Shown piece by piece: positions 62,391 through 64,000 of a DNA stretch of 64,000 bases (positions are counted from its first letter, which is position 1; every line of letters starts with the position of its first letter). The DNA is from Peromyscus leucopus. Its lineage: Eukaryota; Chordata; Mammalia; Rodentia; Cricetidae. The position numbers were made by a program, and so were the translations under genes. Location of the stretch: assembly GCF_004664715.2 (NCBI RefSeq), contig NC_051069.1:8075501-8139500 (forward strand), given 5' to 3'. The notes under the pieces were generated by a model. The model was given only the letters and a program-made list of their open reading frames with translations. It was not told where the DNA came from and did no database searches.

Positions 62391-64000
62391 TAAACATAAA
62401 CAAACCTCAGAGAGGCTCATGGGGGCGGGGGAAGATTCAAGTCCTAACCTCACCAGCAAGCGACCCAAATCCTCCTTTCTATAGATGTCAGTCTGGAAAC
62501 ATCTACATTAATGGTCCTGCTATTCCCAAGGATTCCATTCATTAAAGAGACTTCACCAAGCCAACTGTTCATGTGGCAGGCCTGGTAGGTGGTGGTTAGG
62601 AGCCATGAGGTTAGGGAAGACAGGCCCTCGTCCTCAGGGAGGCAGCCTGAGCGGGAGCCATGGGCTTTGAACATGGAAGGGGTGAGAGTGTGAATCCTCC
62701 CGAGAGGAGTGTCCATGGAAAGTTTCATGAAGAGGCTGTCTGGAAAACTGGACAGGACGTTCATAGATTCAGTAAAGACGGGGTGCAGCGAGGAAGAAGG
62801 AAAAGAGACAGGTTTGGGGAGAGTGAGTCATGTGTGGTCACGTAGCGGATGAAATGAGACGCAGAGTGACACAAGGCAGCGGTGTAGATTTCCTTTGGGG
62901 GCAATGAGGAGTCACGGCGAAGGGTTAACATGCACCCGGCCTGCAGAAGGGTGAATGTTCCTCATGGCCTGCCCCCTCACCTACAGGTGAGCTATTTCTC
63001 TAGCCAGGGTACTGGGGAAGAAAGCTCCTCACCTCCTCTCAGAGACACTGCCCGGACAGGGCTGCAGGTACCCCAGGACTTTAACATGACATTCTCCCCA
63101 CTGCCCTGCCCCTCCCCCAGGCTGGAGCTGTTCTTGTCTGGTAGAGGAGCTACTGGAGATGCACGGTACTGTCTGAGGTGCTGAAACCCTGTCTAACCCA
63201 GTCTGAAGCACCCCCGATCCCCAGAGTTTCCTTTGGGCCGAGAATTTCATTCCTATTTTTTTCAAAGGAGAAATAGAACCTAAAACATGAGCAGAACCCA
63301 AACTATAACTTGGTTCTTGCCTTCTAGGCCAGTAACTGTCTTCCCGCATCAGGAAGGCCTCATGCCCCTCCCCAATGGATGCTCTGAGTGATCCTTTTGC
63401 CAAGGCTAAGCTAACATGGAAAACGACCCTCTCTTCTACCCACAGTCTTATTCCTGTCTCTCCACATGATGACAGTGGCATTTCACAGGACCTCCCGAGG
63501 GACAAGTCAGAATGGCCCATAGGTGCTGCTGTAGGCCTGCCTAGACTAGCAGGTGTATGCTTATGAATCTGCCCTACCTGGGATGCCTGGGTGCCACTCA
63601 CCCCAATACCCTCTAGGTATCACACGTGTGCTGGACTTGAGAAAAACAGCATCTACTCTCTCTACCCTCATAGCTTGGCATCTGAGTCGGTACCTATTGT
63701 GTGGTTCAGGCCCTTATCTGTAAACTGATATAGGAAGCTCCCTATTCTTATCACAAAGTCCCTTGTCACAGATGAGGACAGTCAGGTTTAAGCAGGATAC
63801 AGGACTCGCCATAGGCAGAGGCAGTGGTGGAAAGCTGGAATCTGAACTCTGGTCTGTGTTGTTCTGGAGTGTCTCGTCTACCCAAACTCATTACCATTCG
63901 AGCGTGTAGTAGCTTCCGCCACTTCGCCTCTGGCTTTCTAATCCTGGCCAAGTTTCTCTCCCTGTTTAAATTCCAGATCATTTGCAAGCCGAGGAAAGTG

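Overview
The window is nuclear DNA from a rodent, most likely a cricetid (hamster, vole or deer-mouse group). It is dense in B1, B2/B3, ID and B4-type SINEs and (CA)n/(GT)n microsatellites. The youngest B1 copies carry a 'gcgcctttcctgga' variant that I associate with cricetids. The species call is an inference; no species-specific gene settles it.

Two protein-coding genes face each other tail to tail. On the plus strand are the last two coding exons of RAB11A (226-306 and 8700-8839), separated by an 8.4 kb SINE-filled intron and followed by a 3'UTR with several possible poly(A) signals. On the minus strand are the last 16 coding exons of MEGF11, from 47859 down to the stop codon at 18949-18951. 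All 16 were read by hand, and every intron inside this set has GT-AG ends and matching phases. They encode about 710 residues: ten exons of EGF/laminin-EGF-like repeats, one transmembrane exon, and five cytoplasmic-tail exons. The signal peptide, EMI domain and first EGF repeats lie beyond 64000. The same convergent RAB11A-MEGF11 order is known in human and mouse.

Layout: 1-10.4 kb RAB11A 3' end; 10.4-18.3 kb intergenic or extended 3'UTR; 18.9-32.3 kb MEGF11 tail and transmembrane exons; 33.5-47.9 kb MEGF11 EGF exons; 47.9-64 kb a large MEGF11 intron with repeats, a solo-LTR-like element, a 30-bp minisatellite and repeat-free stretches that may be conserved noncoding DNA.

Main anomaly: the MEGF11 EGF exon at 34087-34214 is 128 nt where its phase-matched neighbours are 129 nt. 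One base is missing between a Lys-Asp pair and the next EGF cysteine. Read literally, this shifts the frame and gives a TGA at 33571-33573 in the next exon, before the membrane span. It is either a base-level assembly error or a real loss-of-function allele. I found no CRISPR array, operon, phage, integron or other unusual gene system. The two proteins are not known to work in one pathway: RAB11A is a recycling-endosome GTPase and MEGF11 a neuronal cell-surface EGF-repeat receptor.
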